Assembly: GCA_029263095.1 (NCBI GenBank)
Contig: JAJCYA010000066.1
Location: 61,162 to 125,161, forward strand
Direction: 5' to 3'
Origin: Acidimicrobiia bacterium
Lineage (GTDB): Bacteria > Actinomycetota > Acidimicrobiia > Spongiisociales > UBA11373
Length of the DNA: 64,000 nt
Below the pieces are notes generated by a model, which was given only the letters and a program-made list of their open reading frames with translations, was not told the DNA's origin and did no database searches. The translations under genes were made by a program, and so were the position numbers. Within the stretch, counting starts at the first letter, position 1; every line of letters starts with the position of its first letter. This document shows, one piece after another, positions 17,316 through 25,833 of the stretch.

Positions 17316-17826
17316 CCGCGAGAGCGATGGCACCGGTGGTCGGATTGTCGTTGGGCGGATAGGGAGGCCCCACGGACTCCACGGTGAGGCGACGGTGCTC
17401 CCCGACTCGGATGATCCGGAACGGTTTGCGGTCGGATCGACCTTCCTGACCGACAGCGGCCTTGCTCTGGTAGTCACGACGGTCCGGGCCTATCGCGACA
17501 AGGGACTGGTCGTCCAATTCGAAGGTTTTCGGAGTCGCCGCGAGGTCGAAACCTTGCGGGGGCTTCTTCTCACGGTTGATCCGAGGGCGCGCCGCGACCT
17601 CGCTTCCGGCGAATTCTGGCCCGACGAACTTGCGGGGCTCCAGGCCGTCGCGCGGGACGGCTCATCTCTCGGAATGGTCGATCGGATCGAGTTCGGCCCC
17701 GGCCAGGATCGGCTGGTGGTTGTGACGCCGGAAGGCGCCGAGGTGCAGGTGCCGTTTGTCTCTGCGATCGTCGGAGATCCGGTGGACGGCCAGATCCTGA
17801 TCGATGCTCCCGAGGGTCTCTTCTAG
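17299..17826 (+). CDS. rimM: ribosome maturation factor RimM
   Basis: 175 residues if read from TTG 17299, which overlaps the khpA end by 17 bp. There is no ATG or GTG between the khpA reading and the conserved RIVVGRIGRPHGLHGEATV start. The N-terminal RimM barrel is followed by a PRC-barrel domain (GEFWPDELAGLQAVARDGSSLGMVDRI near 105). It assists 30S head assembly by binding S19. The start codon is uncertain; the domain assignment is not. Confidence 0.92.
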   Translation: MSSSTDRESDGTGGRIVVGRIGRPHGLHGEATVLPDSDDPERFAVGSTFLTDSGLALVVTTVRAYRDKGLVVQFEGFRSRREVETLRGLLLTVDPRARRDLASGEFWPDELAGLQAVARDGSSLGMVDRIEFGPGQDRLVVVTPEGAEVQVPFVSAIVGDPVDGQILIDAPEGLF

Positions 17827-17884
17827 GAATCCCAAAGTCGCCTCCTGTGGTGGGTCCCCTCGGGTGGTGTTCGACTTCTTCTCT

Positions 17885-18676
17885 CTACGCCTTGGGGAGC
17901 AGGGCCAGCTGGCGGCTTTGGGCGACCAACGTGCCCGACGCGTCCCACACTTCACCGTCCTCCTCGAGGAATCCGCTGGTGATGAAGCGGGTGGTGAAGG
18001 CGCACCGCAGCCAACCGGGCTGCGGTCGGGCTCGGACGTGAGCGGTTAGCTCAATCGTGGGAGTCCATGCGATTGGGAGATTCGCATTGATGATCGTGGG
18101 CGGGAAAGCATCGACTGCCACCAGCAGGGCCATCGTGTCGATCGGCTCATCGTTGCGGAGCCGAAACCAACCCTTTACGCGAGGCTTCCCGGTGGCAGGT
18201 CCTGTGGCGAACGGGGTGCCGGTGGGATCGAGCCTGACTTCGACGCGGCCCATGAACGGAGGAGGGAACATCTCGGTGGGTTCTATCGGGAGGCAATCGT
18301 CCGGCGGGGGAATATCGGGGGGTCCCGATTCGAGTCGTTCGAGGTGATCGGACGGCTCGAGCGTGCCGTAGGTCCCAAGGACCGCGACCAGTGACTTTTC
18401 TGCGGCCAATGTTGCACGCGCGACCGCAAAGCGGCGGCCGGCCCGCAGCACCTCGGTTTGGATCATCACCGGGCCGGGCTTGACAGGCCGCAGGTAGTGG
18501 GCAGTCACCGACACCGGGTCGGGTCGCTCCGCCGCGTGCGCCGCCGCCCTGGCTGCGACGGCGAGGAGGTACCCACCGTTGGCGTTGCCCATGATGTCCC
18601 ACCCCGGCCTGATCTCACCGGTGTACCTGCCGCCACCATCGGGGCTGACGGCTGTTGCTGCTGCGAGTTCCTTCAC
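17885..18676 (-). CDS. TesB-like double hot-dog acyl-CoA thioesterase family protein
   Basis: 263 residues from GTG 18676, which overlaps the gap stop as GTGA. An N-terminal hot-dog half has WDIMGNANGGYLLAVAARAA near 30 and SVTAHYLRPVKPGPV near 60. A C-terminal half follows with IAWTPTIELTAHVRARPQPGWLRCAF and the ending GEVWDASGTLVAQSRQLALL, typical of bacterial TesB-like thioesterases. The substrate is unknown. Translation is coupled to gap, though no metabolic link to glycolysis is evident. Confidence 0.75.
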   Translation of the reverse strand: MKELAAATAVSPDGGGRYTGEIRPGWDIMGNANGGYLLAVAARAAAHAAERPDPVSVTAHYLRPVKPGPVMIQTEVLRAGRRFAVARATLAAEKSLVAVLGTYGTLEPSDHLERLESGPPDIPPPDDCLPIEPTEMFPPPFMGRVEVRLDPTGTPFATGPATGKPRVKGWFRLRNDEPIDTMALLVAVDAFPPTIINANLPIAWTPTIELTAHVRARPQPGWLRCAFTTRFITSGFLEEDGEVWDASGTLVAQSRQLALLPKA

Positions 18677-19689
18677 CCGGCGACGGGGTCGAGTGCGCCG
18701 AGTCGCTCGATGAGGTCCACGACGCGGTTCGAATACCCCCACTCGTTGTCGTACCAGGAGAGCACCTTGACGGTATTCCCTGCAAGGACTTGGGTCGAGG
18801 GAGCATCGAAGATGCTCGAGTGAGGGTTCCCGATGATGTCGGTCGACACCAGGGGTGCCTCGCTGTACTGGACGATGCCCTTCATTGGTCCCTCGGCCGC
18901 CTTGTGCACCGCGGCGTTGACTTCATCGACCGTGACGTCACTGTCGAGCTCGACGACCAGGTCCACGGTCGAACCATCAGGGACTGGGACCCGCATCGCG
19001 ATGCCGTCGAGCTTGCCATCGAGTTGAGGCAGGACCTTGCCGACGGCCTTGGCTGCTCCAGTCGTGGTAGGGATGATGTTCTCCGTTGCCGCTCGGCTCC
19101 TGCGGAAATCCGCGTGGGGGACATCAGCCAGGCGCTGATCGTTCGTGTAGGCGTGCACGGTCGTCATCACGCCCCGTCTGATCCCGAACTCGTCATCGAG
19201 GATCTTGGCAATCGGAGCGAGGCAGTTCGTGGTGCAGGATGCGTTCGAGACGACGTGGACCTCTGCTCCGAGGGCATCATCGTTGACGCCGAGTACAACA
19301 GTGGCGTCCAGTTCGTCCTTCGCCGGAACGGTGAGGATCACCCGCTCCGCCCCGGCCTCGACATGCTTCATGACGGCGGCACGGGTGCGGAACACACCGG
19401 TGGCCTCGATGACGACATCGACACCCATCTCGGCCCAAGGGAGCTCGGCCGGATCTAGCACCGTCAGCAGCTTTGCACGGTGACCGCCCGCCTCCAGGTA
19501 ACCATCTGAGATTGTGACCTCGCCGGGGAACTGACCCATCACGGTGTCGTACTTGAGCAGATAGCCGGTCATCTCTTCGTCTGCGAGATCGTTGATGGCA
19601 ACGATCTCGATGTTCGCCTCGGGGCGCTGCGACACGACGCGAAAGACGCTGCGGCCGATCCTGCCAAATCCGTTGATGGCGATCTTCAT
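18673..19689 (-). CDS. gap: glyceraldehyde-3-phosphate dehydrogenase
   Basis: 338 residues from ATG 19689. The Rossmann motif INGFGRIGR is at 5-13. The active site SNASCTTNCLAP has catalytic Cys152, and His179 is in TTVHAYTNDQ. The C-terminus contains SWYDNEWGYSNRVVDL. It catalyses NAD(P)-dependent oxidative phosphorylation of glyceraldehyde 3-phosphate. It sits between a catalytically altered paralogue (upstream, 4-bp overlap) and a thioesterase gene. No pgk or tpi follows, which differs from the usual gap-pgk-tpiA order. Confidence 0.96.
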   Translation of the reverse strand: MKIAINGFGRIGRSVFRVVSQRPEANIEIVAINDLADEEMTGYLLKYDTVMGQFPGEVTISDGYLEAGGHRAKLLTVLDPAELPWAEMGVDVVIEATGVFRTRAAVMKHVEAGAERVILTVPAKDELDATVVLGVNDDALGAEVHVVSNASCTTNCLAPIAKILDDEFGIRRGVMTTVHAYTNDQRLADVPHADFRRSRAATENIIPTTTGAAKAVGKVLPQLDGKLDGIAMRVPVPDGSTVDLVVELDSDVTVDEVNAAVHKAAEGPMKGIVQYSEAPLVSTDIIGNPHSSIFDAPSTQVLAGNTVKVLSWYDNEWGYSNRVVDLIERLGALDPVAG

Positions 19690-20711
19690 GCCGAGGCTCC
19701 TTCTTTGGTGAACGCGGCCATGCGGCCGATAGCATCTACAACACGGGCGGCGTATCCCCATCCGTTGTCGAACCAGGCGATTCCTTTGATCATGGTTCCG
19801 TCAACCACCATCGCAGCCTGCCCATCCCATATGGCGCTGTGCGGGCTCCCGATCACGTCGCTCGACACGATCGCATCGTCCGTAAAACCAATCACGCCGT
19901 TGGCCGTAGAGGCCTCTCGCATGGCCTGATTGAGCTCGTCTACGGTCGTGGCGGTATCGACGAAGGCGACCAAGTCGATATTGGAGCCATCGGCGACGGG
20001 GACGTTCAGGGCGATGCCGGACAGCTTGCCGGCCAGCTTGGGGAGGACCTTTTCGACAATCTCGGGCGAGTTCGTATCCGTAGGGATTATGTTCTCGGCC
20101 GCTGCTCGCGACATCCTCAGATTGCCGCCAGGCACGTCGGCGAGACGCTGCTCGTTCGTAAAGGCATGGACGACGGTGAACATCGCGCGGTCCAACCCGA
20201 ACCGTTCATCGAGAGTCTTGAGCACGGGTGCCAATGCGTTGGAGGTGTTGGAGCCAAGGGCGATCACCTCGTCTTCGGGTCCTAGTACGTCGTCGTTCAC
20301 CCCAACGATGAGGGTGTCCATCTCGTTCCAGTCCTCGGGCGTCGATGCCAGTACGACCTTGGATGCCCCGGCATCGATGTGTCGACGGCATTCGGCGAGG
20401 GTGCGGTGCTTGCGTGTGGCCTGGACGACGATGTCGATGGTGTGGCTCCCCCAGTCGACGTCGCCGGGCTCAGCGCCGTCGAGCATCGGTACCCGACGAT
20501 CGTCCACAATCAGGTCGGAGCCCTCGAGTGCGACATCGCCGGGGAACCGACCGAAGATCGTGTCGAATTCGAGCAGGTAGACAAGAGCAGCCGGATCGGC
20601 CGTGTCTGCGATCGCGGCGACCTCGATATCGGATCTCTCTTCAAGTTGGCGGAAAACATTGCGTCCGATGCGGCCGAAGCCCATCAATCCGACGCGAATC
20701 GGGTCGGTCAT
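19686..20711 (-). CDS. GAPDH-like protein lacking the catalytic cysteine
   Basis: 341 residues, full length and clearly homologous to GAPDH along its whole length (LMGFGRIGRNVF at 9-20, NEQRLADVPGGNLRMSRAAAENIIPT near 187, NVPVADGSNIDLVAFVD, GSPHSAIWD, FDNGWGYAARVVDAI). In the active-site loop SNASCTTNCLAP becomes ALGSNTSNALAP, so Asn155 (codon AAC, 20247-20249) replaces the nucleophile and Ala replaces the second Cys. His182 remains. It cannot act as a normal GAPDH. A regulatory, NAD-binding or different dehydrogenase role is possible. It is the first gene of the three-gene gap operon. Confidence 0.9.
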   Translation of the reverse strand: MTDPIRVGLMGFGRIGRNVFRQLEERSDIEVAAIADTADPAALVYLLEFDTIFGRFPGDVALEGSDLIVDDRRVPMLDGAEPGDVDWGSHTIDIVVQATRKHRTLAECRRHIDAGASKVVLASTPEDWNEMDTLIVGVNDDVLGPEDEVIALGSNTSNALAPVLKTLDERFGLDRAMFTVVHAFTNEQRLADVPGGNLRMSRAAAENIIPTDTNSPEIVEKVLPKLAGKLSGIALNVPVADGSNIDLVAFVDTATTVDELNQAMREASTANGVIGFTDDAIVSSDVIGSPHSAIWDGQAAMVVDGTMIKGIAWFDNGWGYAARVVDAIGRMAAFTKEGASA

Positions 20712-20734
20712 CAGATCCCTTCATGAGTCTCTCC

Positions 20735-20740
20735 AGCGTA
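20735..20740 (-). promoter_or_regulatory. -10 element TACGCT for the gap operon
   Basis: TACGCT on the minus strand lies 23 nt before ATG 20711. An AAGGGA ribosome-binding site intervenes, which fits a short-leader transcript. It is divergent from the cofG promoter in a 134-bp intergenic region. Confidence 0.4.
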
Positions 20741-20833
20741 CCTCCCCGCGATTCGAATAAGGCCGGCGGGCAGGGGGTGCAAGATTGCTGGTTCCGCCGG
20801 GTCAACCCATCGAACTTGCGCGACGTGCACTAC

Positions 20834-20839
20834 TACGGT
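20834..20839 (+). promoter_or_regulatory. -10 element TACGGT, leaderless cofG
   Basis: TACGGT is exactly 6 nt before GTG 20846, which supports a leaderless cofG transcript and this start codon. Confidence 0.5.
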
Positions 20840-20845
20840 GCGTCG

Positions 20846-21982
20846 GTGCCCTTCCCGACCCCAGATCCGGACCTGGCTGCCCGGTTGATCCGGGGACGCG
20901 GCGACGTCGAAGGTCTCTTCAGCGAGGCTCGTCGATTGCGCGACGAGGGGAGGGGGAAGACGATCACGTTCTCCCGCAAGGTGTTCGTTCCCTTGACGAC
21001 GTTGTGCCGCGACAAGTGCACCTATTGCACCTTTGCCAAGCCTCCCGGGGCCGGGGGCGAATACCTCGAGCCCGAGGATGTCATGGCAATAGCCCGGGCC
21101 GGCGAGACGTACAGATGCACCGAGGCGCTGTTCACGCTCGGCGATCGTCCCGAAGACCGCTGGCAGCAGGCGGCGTCGTTTCTAGCCCGACACGGATGCG
21201 ACTCGACCCTGGAATACGTCGCCCGGATGACGGAGCGGGTTCTGGTCGAGACCGGGGTCTTTCCACACGCCAACCCTGGCCTGATGGACGACGATGAGAT
21301 AGCGATGCTCCGTCCATCGAATCCATCGATGGGGCTGATGCTCGAGAACTCATCTCCGCGCCTGCTGGAGCCCGGGATGCCGCATCACGATTGCCCCGAC
21401 AAGGATCCCGGTCTGCGGATTGAGACGATCCGCGCCGCCGGAAGAGAGCGCGTGCCATTCACGTCCGGCGTGCTGGTCGGAATCGGTGAGACGATCGAGG
21501 AGTTGGTGGAGAGCGTGTTTGTGTTGCGGAATCTTGCCGCGGAAGCCGGGGCGATCCAGGAAGTGATCGTGCAGAACTTCCGCGCCAAGGCCGATACGCC
21601 GAAGCGTCACGACGCCGAGCCGACGGTGCCCTTCTTTGCCAGGGTCGTCGCCGTAGCGCGTTGGATCCTGGGGCCCGAGATGAATCTCCAGGTACCGCCC
21701 AACCTCACCGAGGGCTTTGAGGCGTATCTCGATGCCGGCATCAACGATTGGGGCGGCGTGTCGCCGCTGACGATCGACTGGGTCAACCCCGAGGCGCCGT
21801 GGCCACACCTAGACGAGCTGCGTACTCGGACCGAAGCCGCGGGCTTCGAGCTCCGACCTCGCCTCCCGGTCTACCCCGAGTACATCGATGCTGAGTGGAT
21901 CGACGCCACACTTTTGCCAAAAGTGGAAGCGGCAGTCGACGACGACGGATACGCCTTGGCGCCTGAGATGGAGGCCGCATGA
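20846..21982 (+). CDS. cofG: FO synthase subunit CofG (radical SAM)
   Basis: 378 residues from GTG 20846. The radical-SAM cluster is CRDKCTYC (near 52-59) after the family sequence TFSRKVFVPLTTL. Other CofG segments include LFTLGDRPEDRW, MGLMLENSSPRLL, ETIRAAGRERVPFTSGVLVGIGET, and IQEVIVQNFRAK. With CofH it makes the deazaflavin FO of coenzyme F420 from tyrosine and a flavin precursor. Upstream starts such as ATG 20723 are possible. GTG 20846 fits the family length and has a -10 box 6 nt away. It overlaps cofH by 4 bp. Confidence 0.95.
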   Translation: MPFPTPDPDLAARLIRGRGDVEGLFSEARRLRDEGRGKTITFSRKVFVPLTTLCRDKCTYCTFAKPPGAGGEYLEPEDVMAIARAGETYRCTEALFTLGDRPEDRWQQAASFLARHGCDSTLEYVARMTERVLVETGVFPHANPGLMDDDEIAMLRPSNPSMGLMLENSSPRLLEPGMPHHDCPDKDPGLRIETIRAAGRERVPFTSGVLVGIGETIEELVESVFVLRNLAAEAGAIQEVIVQNFRAKADTPKRHDAEPTVPFFARVVAVARWILGPEMNLQVPPNLTEGFEAYLDAGINDWGGVSPLTIDWVNPEAPWPHLDELRTRTEAAGFELRPRLPVYPEYIDAEWIDATLLPKVEAAVDDDGYALAPEMEAA

Positions 21983-23841
21983 TCACGTTTCTGAGGACTC
22001 GACCGGCGGGCGACGTCGAAGATGCGTCGGCCGAGACCCGGCGCCGGGAGGGCACCAGCGCACTGGAGCTCTGTGATCCTTCGAATGGTGACGTCGAGGC
22101 TTGCTTGGCGGCCGGAGTACTCCCGATCGCGGTGGGGAACACCGGAACCAATGCGGCGGCGTTTGTGGGGGATAGGGAACAGATAGAGGCACTGGCCGAC
22201 GAGGGGATCGTCGGGTGGCGGCTGACATTGGAGGCCGGCGGAGGCGCCGAGTCTGCCATTGACGCGGTCGCTCGGAACAGGGTCGCGTTTGTGAGAGTCG
22301 GTCGGAGCAGAGTGGCCGAGATTGCGGAACTCCTGGCCCTCCCGACGCTCAATACTTCGATCTCGGTATTCGTGGACTCGGTCGAAGATGCCGTGGCAGC
22401 GGTGAATGCAGGTGCTTCAGATCTGCTGCTTCGTGACTGGGACACCGAAAGCATCGGCGAGCTGCGCGATGCGCTTTCCGGTCCCTTGGTGGAGAGGACG
22501 GCGTTTCCAATCGGGGTGGGGATTGATGATCTACGTGCCGAGCTCTCGCCGGAGGCGTTCACCGCCGCTCTCGGTCAGATGGATGGAAGCGGTGCGGCAC
22601 GACCGCGATACGCGTGGGCACCCGGTCGAAGCGAAGAGGTCCCGGTTCCTGCACAGCGTTTCTCCTCAGAGTGGCTCGACGCCCGATGGGTCTCCGAACC
22701 GGCACCTGCCGGGCTCGATGCGGTACGACCCGAGGTGCGGAGGGTCCTGGATCGATCGCTGTCGGGTAACGCCCCGACTCGCGACGAGGTCGAGGAGCTG
22801 TTTCGAGCTCGTGGTGACGAGGTCGATGCCATTGCGAGAGTCGCCGACGAGATCCGACGCGACCTGGTGGGTGATTCCGTCTCCTATGTGGTCAACCGCA
22901 ACATCAACTACACCAATCAGTGCTACTTCCGTTGCGGATTCTGCGCATTCTCCAAGGGTCCCCGCTCGCTGAGCCTGCGCGGCGACCCCTATCTGCTCGA
23001 GGTCCACGAGGTCGCGTTTCGTGCGAGTGAGGCATGGGCCGCCGGTGCAACTGAGGTGTGTCTCCAGGGAGGCATCCATCCCGAGTTCACGGGGGACTTC
23101 TACATTGCGGTCGTCGAGGCGGTGAAGCGGGCAGTGCCCGATATGCACATCCACGGGTTTACTCCGCTTGAGGTCTGGCAGGGAGCCGAGACACTTGGAG
23201 TCGGCGTTCCAGAGTTCCTCGAGAGGCTCAAGGAAGCCGGACTCGGCACGCTGCCGGGAACCGCTGCGGAGATCCTCGACGATCGGGTTCGCGCTCATCT
23301 CTGTCCCGACAAGATCACCACCGCAGAGTGGGCACACGTGATGGTCTTGGCACACGAGATGGATTTGCGGTCCACCGCGACGATGATGTTCGGCCACATC
23401 GACGGTCCCGACTCGTGGGCCAACCACTTCGAGGTTCTGCGATCGGTACAACGCCGTACGGGGGGTTTCACCGAATTCGTACCGCTTCCCTTCGTTCACA
23501 TGGGGGCACCGATCTTCCTACGGGGCAGGGCTCGACCGGGACCGACATGGGATGAGGTCATCCTGGTGCACGCCGTGGCTCGGATCGCCTTCGCCGGCCT
23601 CATCGACAACATCCAAGCTTCGTGGGTCAAGCTCGGGCTCGAGGGGGGGACCGCCTTGCTGAGTGCCGGGTGCAACGACATGGGTGGGACGCTCATGGAC
23701 GAGAGCATCTCTCGGGCTGCGGGCGCCGAGCACGGACAGCTCGTTTCTGAAGTGGAGATGGAGGCGGCGATAGCGGCTTCGGATCGGACGCCGGTGCGGC
23801 GCACCACCCTGTATGAGAAGGCGCCAGCCCGTCTTCTCTAG
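21979..23841 (+). CDS. cofH: FO synthase subunit CofH with extra N-terminal domain
   Basis: 620 residues, against about 370-400 for ordinary CofH. Residues ~250-620 are CofH: NRNINYTNQCYFRCGFCAF holds the radical-SAM C-x3-C-x2-C, then CLQGGIHPEFTGDFY, HGFTPLEVWQGA, GLGTLPGTAAEILDD, ATMMFGHIDG, FVPLPFVHMGAP, QASWVKLG. Residues ~1-235 are an alpha/beta-rich module (VGNTGTNAAAF, AFVRVGRSRVAEIAELLALPTLN, FPIGVGIDDLRAELSPEAF) with no CxxxCxxC; I cannot assign it. It is not the CofG half seen in fused FbiC, because cofG is separate and directly upstream. Confidence 0.92.
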   Translation: MITFLRTRPAGDVEDASAETRRREGTSALELCDPSNGDVEACLAAGVLPIAVGNTGTNAAAFVGDREQIEALADEGIVGWRLTLEAGGGAESAIDAVARNRVAFVRVGRSRVAEIAELLALPTLNTSISVFVDSVEDAVAAVNAGASDLLLRDWDTESIGELRDALSGPLVERTAFPIGVGIDDLRAELSPEAFTAALGQMDGSGAARPRYAWAPGRSEEVPVPAQRFSSEWLDARWVSEPAPAGLDAVRPEVRRVLDRSLSGNAPTRDEVEELFRARGDEVDAIARVADEIRRDLVGDSVSYVVNRNINYTNQCYFRCGFCAFSKGPRSLSLRGDPYLLEVHEVAFRASEAWAAGATEVCLQGGIHPEFTGDFYIAVVEAVKRAVPDMHIHGFTPLEVWQGAETLGVGVPEFLERLKEAGLGTLPGTAAEILDDRVRAHLCPDKITTAEWAHVMVLAHEMDLRSTATMMFGHIDGPDSWANHFEVLRSVQRRTGGFTEFVPLPFVHMGAPIFLRGRARPGPTWDEVILVHAVARIAFAGLIDNIQASWVKLGLEGGTALLSAGCNDMGGTLMDESISRAAGAEHGQLVSEVEMEAAIAASDRTPVRRTTLYEKAPARLL

Positions 23842-23879
23842 CGAATCATCGGGAGTAGCTGTCGTCTGGGATTGATATC

Positions 23880-23895
23880 GGCCGTGCCGGCCTTT
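23880..23895. terminator. weak hairpin between convergent cofH and SH3-like gene
   Basis: GGCCG, TGC loop, CGGCC, then TTT. The 5-bp stem is short, so a terminator is only suggested by its convergent position 39 nt after cofH. Confidence 0.25.
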
Positions 23896-23914
23896 CCCGG
23901 TCTGAGGTGTGGCG

Positions 23915-23935
23915 AGTCTCCAGTTCGGAGAGGTA
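23915..23935. repeat. heptad-periodic short repeat (cofH downstream)
   Basis: Adjacent 7-mers AGTCTCC, AGTTCGG and AGAGGTA lie in the convergent intergenic region. They share the AGT phase of other loci in the window. Confidence 0.3.
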
Positions 23936-23983
23936 GCGGTTGACCAAACCTGCGCCATCAGCCCCTCTTGGCCGACGACCGAC

Positions 23984-25027
23984 CTATCCCTGGCGGTGGA
24001 TGGCCCCCTGGGCGACCCAACCTTCGCTCCCCTCGGCGGCGACCACTTGGACCCAGCCACCCAGCGTCCGCTTTGCCAGGTACCAGTTTCCCGGTTCGAG
24101 CACCGCGATGGTCTTGGTGTGATCAGTCAGATCGAAGACGTCGGTGGGGGCCAGCACGTAGCACCAGTGTGGGGCATTCTGCGGAGCGGGTTGGGGGAGC
24201 CGCTCGGTCGTAGACCGGGACGGCGCAGGTTCTGTTTCGGGCGTGGCACCGTGGTTCGCGGGCTGGCTCGCCGGTCGCAGAGTCGATTCCGACGCGACGA
24301 CTTCGGCCTCGCGTACGAGCGCTGGTTCGGGTCCGGGGAGAACGGAACGCGCCTCCCTTCGTCTTCTGAGGATCGTTGGGTTGAAGAGCGAAGCGGAGAT
24401 GAATCCCAAGCCGCCGGCGGCAACGGCCATTCCTGCCAGAGAGGGATAGGAGACCTGGAGTCGACCCAACTCCTGGCCGACGAGCGTGAGCCCTGGACCG
24501 GTTGCTATGCCGCCGAGTGCAGCTGCCGACCGTGCCCAGCGGTGGCGGGACGCGATCGCTCCAAGCTGACCTGTGATGCCGCCGAGGGCCAGTCCCAGTG
24601 CCGTGAGTCCGGCGAGAGTCGCAAAGGGGAATCGACCTGAGACCCGGATCCACACTGCAGCTGTGCATCCGTCGGTCGCTCCCTCGGCTCGGAACAAGCC
24701 GACGCCGTAAGGGCTGACATCGTCCAGCGAGATCGTTGCCAGGAACTCTTCCTCAGGGGTGGCGTAGGTGGTTGCATTCGACTCGACCGTGACCGGACCG
24801 ATGATGAGTTCGACCTGGGCTGATCGCGTTCCTGAGGGATCGATCCCTGAGAAGATGAGTGTGTCTTCTGCGTCGAGTTCCAGGGGACTGTTCAGCGAGT
24901 CGATCCGCTCGACCTCGATCCCGTTGAACTCGATCGTGCATGCTCCCGTCAGCTGTGCCTGCGCCGGGGGAATACTCAGCACCATCAAGGCGCCTACGAG
25001 TGCGAATGGTGACAACTTCCGGAGCAC
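23984..25027 (-). CDS. exported membrane protein with C-terminal SH3-like domain
   Basis: 347 residues from GTG 25027. A signal peptide (about 1-24, ending PPAQAQ) precedes an extracytoplasmic beta-rich domain (~25-125, two Cys). Three hydrophobic segments follow (~132-150, 160-178, 185-205), then RRRRE and a Pro/Ser/Glu-rich linker. The final ~60 residues resemble a bacterial SH3 domain (VFDLTDHTKTIAVLEPGNW, GGWVQVVAAEGSEGWV). I do not recognise the full-length family. It is divergent from trmD across a 53-bp region in which each gene has its own TANNNT box 6 nt from its start. Confidence 0.65.
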   Translation of the reverse strand: MLRKLSPFALVGALMVLSIPPAQAQLTGACTIEFNGIEVERIDSLNSPLELDAEDTLIFSGIDPSGTRSAQVELIIGPVTVESNATTYATPEEEFLATISLDDVSPYGVGLFRAEGATDGCTAAVWIRVSGRFPFATLAGLTALGLALGGITGQLGAIASRHRWARSAAALGGIATGPGLTLVGQELGRLQVSYPSLAGMAVAAGGLGFISASLFNPTILRRRREARSVLPGPEPALVREAEVVASESTLRPASQPANHGATPETEPAPSRSTTERLPQPAPQNAPHWCYVLAPTDVFDLTDHTKTIAVLEPGNWYLAKRTLGGWVQVVAAEGSEGWVAQGAIHRQG

Positions 25028-25033
25028 CCGATG

Positions 25034-25039
25034 ACGATA
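25034..25039 (-). promoter_or_regulatory. -10 element TATCGT, leaderless exported-protein gene
   Basis: On the minus strand TATCGT ends 6 nt before GTG 25027, as at the other leaderless-type starts. Confidence 0.5.
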
Positions 25040-25068
25040 CAGGAGCGGCTCTTCGGTCTGTGGCCCGA

Positions 25069-25074
25069 TACCCT
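25069..25074 (+). promoter_or_regulatory. -10 element TACCCT, leaderless trmD
   Basis: TACCCT is 6 nt before GTG 25081. The same hexamer and spacing recur before lepB. Confidence 0.6.
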
Positions 25075-25080
25075 CACGGT

Positions 25081-25833
25081 GTGCACATATCGATCGTCAC
25101 GCTGTTTCCCGGGTTCTTCGACTCACCCCTGGAGGTGAGCATTGTGGGGCGCGCCGCAGCCAGCGGTCTGATCGACATTGAGGTCGTGGATCTCAGGAGC
25201 CACGGACTCGGTCCCCACCGACAGGTAGATGACGCTCCTTTCGGGGGTGGTCCGGGCATGGTCATGATGATCGAACCGCTTGCTGCGGCCCTCGAGCCTC
25301 TCGCCGCGTCGCACCGCGTGCTGCTCACACCGGCGGGATCCAGGTTGTCTCAGGGGCATCTCGACTGGTGGGCCGGCGTTGAACACCTCACTCTGGTTTG
25401 CGGACGGTTCGAGGGGATCGATGAACGGGTCGCCGAGCATCTCATCGACGAACAAGTATCACTAGGAGATTTCGTGATGGCGGGTGGCGAGGCGGCAGCC
25501 ATAGCGATCGTCGAGGGGGTCGCCCGTCTCCTACCTGGGGTCGTTGGGAATGCAGAGTCCATCAAGCATGAGAGCTTCCGGGGCGGTCTGCTCGAGGAAC
25601 CGCAATACACGCGGCCGGCGGAATTCGGCGATTGGGGCGTTCCCGACATCCTGTTGAGCGGCGATCACGGCCGGATCGGGGAGTGGCGCCGGCGCCAGCG
25701 ACTGGAACGGACAAGACTGCGCCGTCCAGATCTGCTGCCGGAATTCGTGGTGGAGGCCGACGATGAGTATGATCCGCCGGCGCCGGACGGTCGTCCGCGC
25801 GATTCTGAAGGGACTCCCGATGAACACGCTTGA
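25081..25833 (+). CDS. trmD: tRNA (guanine-N1)-methyltransferase TrmD
   Basis: 250 residues from GTG 25081. The SPOUT trefoil-knot signatures are [15 protein letters not shown] near 47, [13 protein letters not shown] near 110, [17 protein letters not shown] near 130, and the C-terminal [11 protein letters not shown] and [16 protein letters not shown]. It methylates G37 of tRNAs using S-adenosylmethionine. The longer reading to 24940 was rejected because it runs into the divergent gene and the leaderless box marks 25081. It overlaps rplS by 14 bp. Confidence 0.95.
   Translation: MHISIVTLFPGFFDSPLEVSIVGRAAASGLIDIEVVDLRSHGLGPHRQVDDAPFGGGPGMVMMIEPLAAALEPLAASHRVLLTPAGSRLSQGHLDWWAGVEHLTLVCGRFEGIDERVAEHLIDEQVSLGDFVMAGGEAAAIAIVEGVARLLPGVVGNAESIKHESFRGGLLEEPQYTRPAEFGDWGVPDILLSGDHGRIGEWRRRQRLERTRLRRPDLLPEFVVEADDEYDPPAPDGRPRDSEGTPDEHA

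Noticed and set aside
20247..20249. Asn for Cys in the GAPDH-like gene as a single-base sequencing error
   Set aside because: Both cysteines of the loop and several flanking residues differ, and the C-terminal NEWGYS is NGWGYA. One error cannot explain this.
19686..20711. GAPDH-like gene as erythrose-4-phosphate dehydrogenase (Epd)
   Set aside because: Epd also needs the catalytic cysteine, which is absent here.
23842..23983. tRNA-like fold in the cofH downstream spacer (GGTTGACC ... region)
   Set aside because: No acceptor stem closes, and no TTC loop in the right register was found on either strand.
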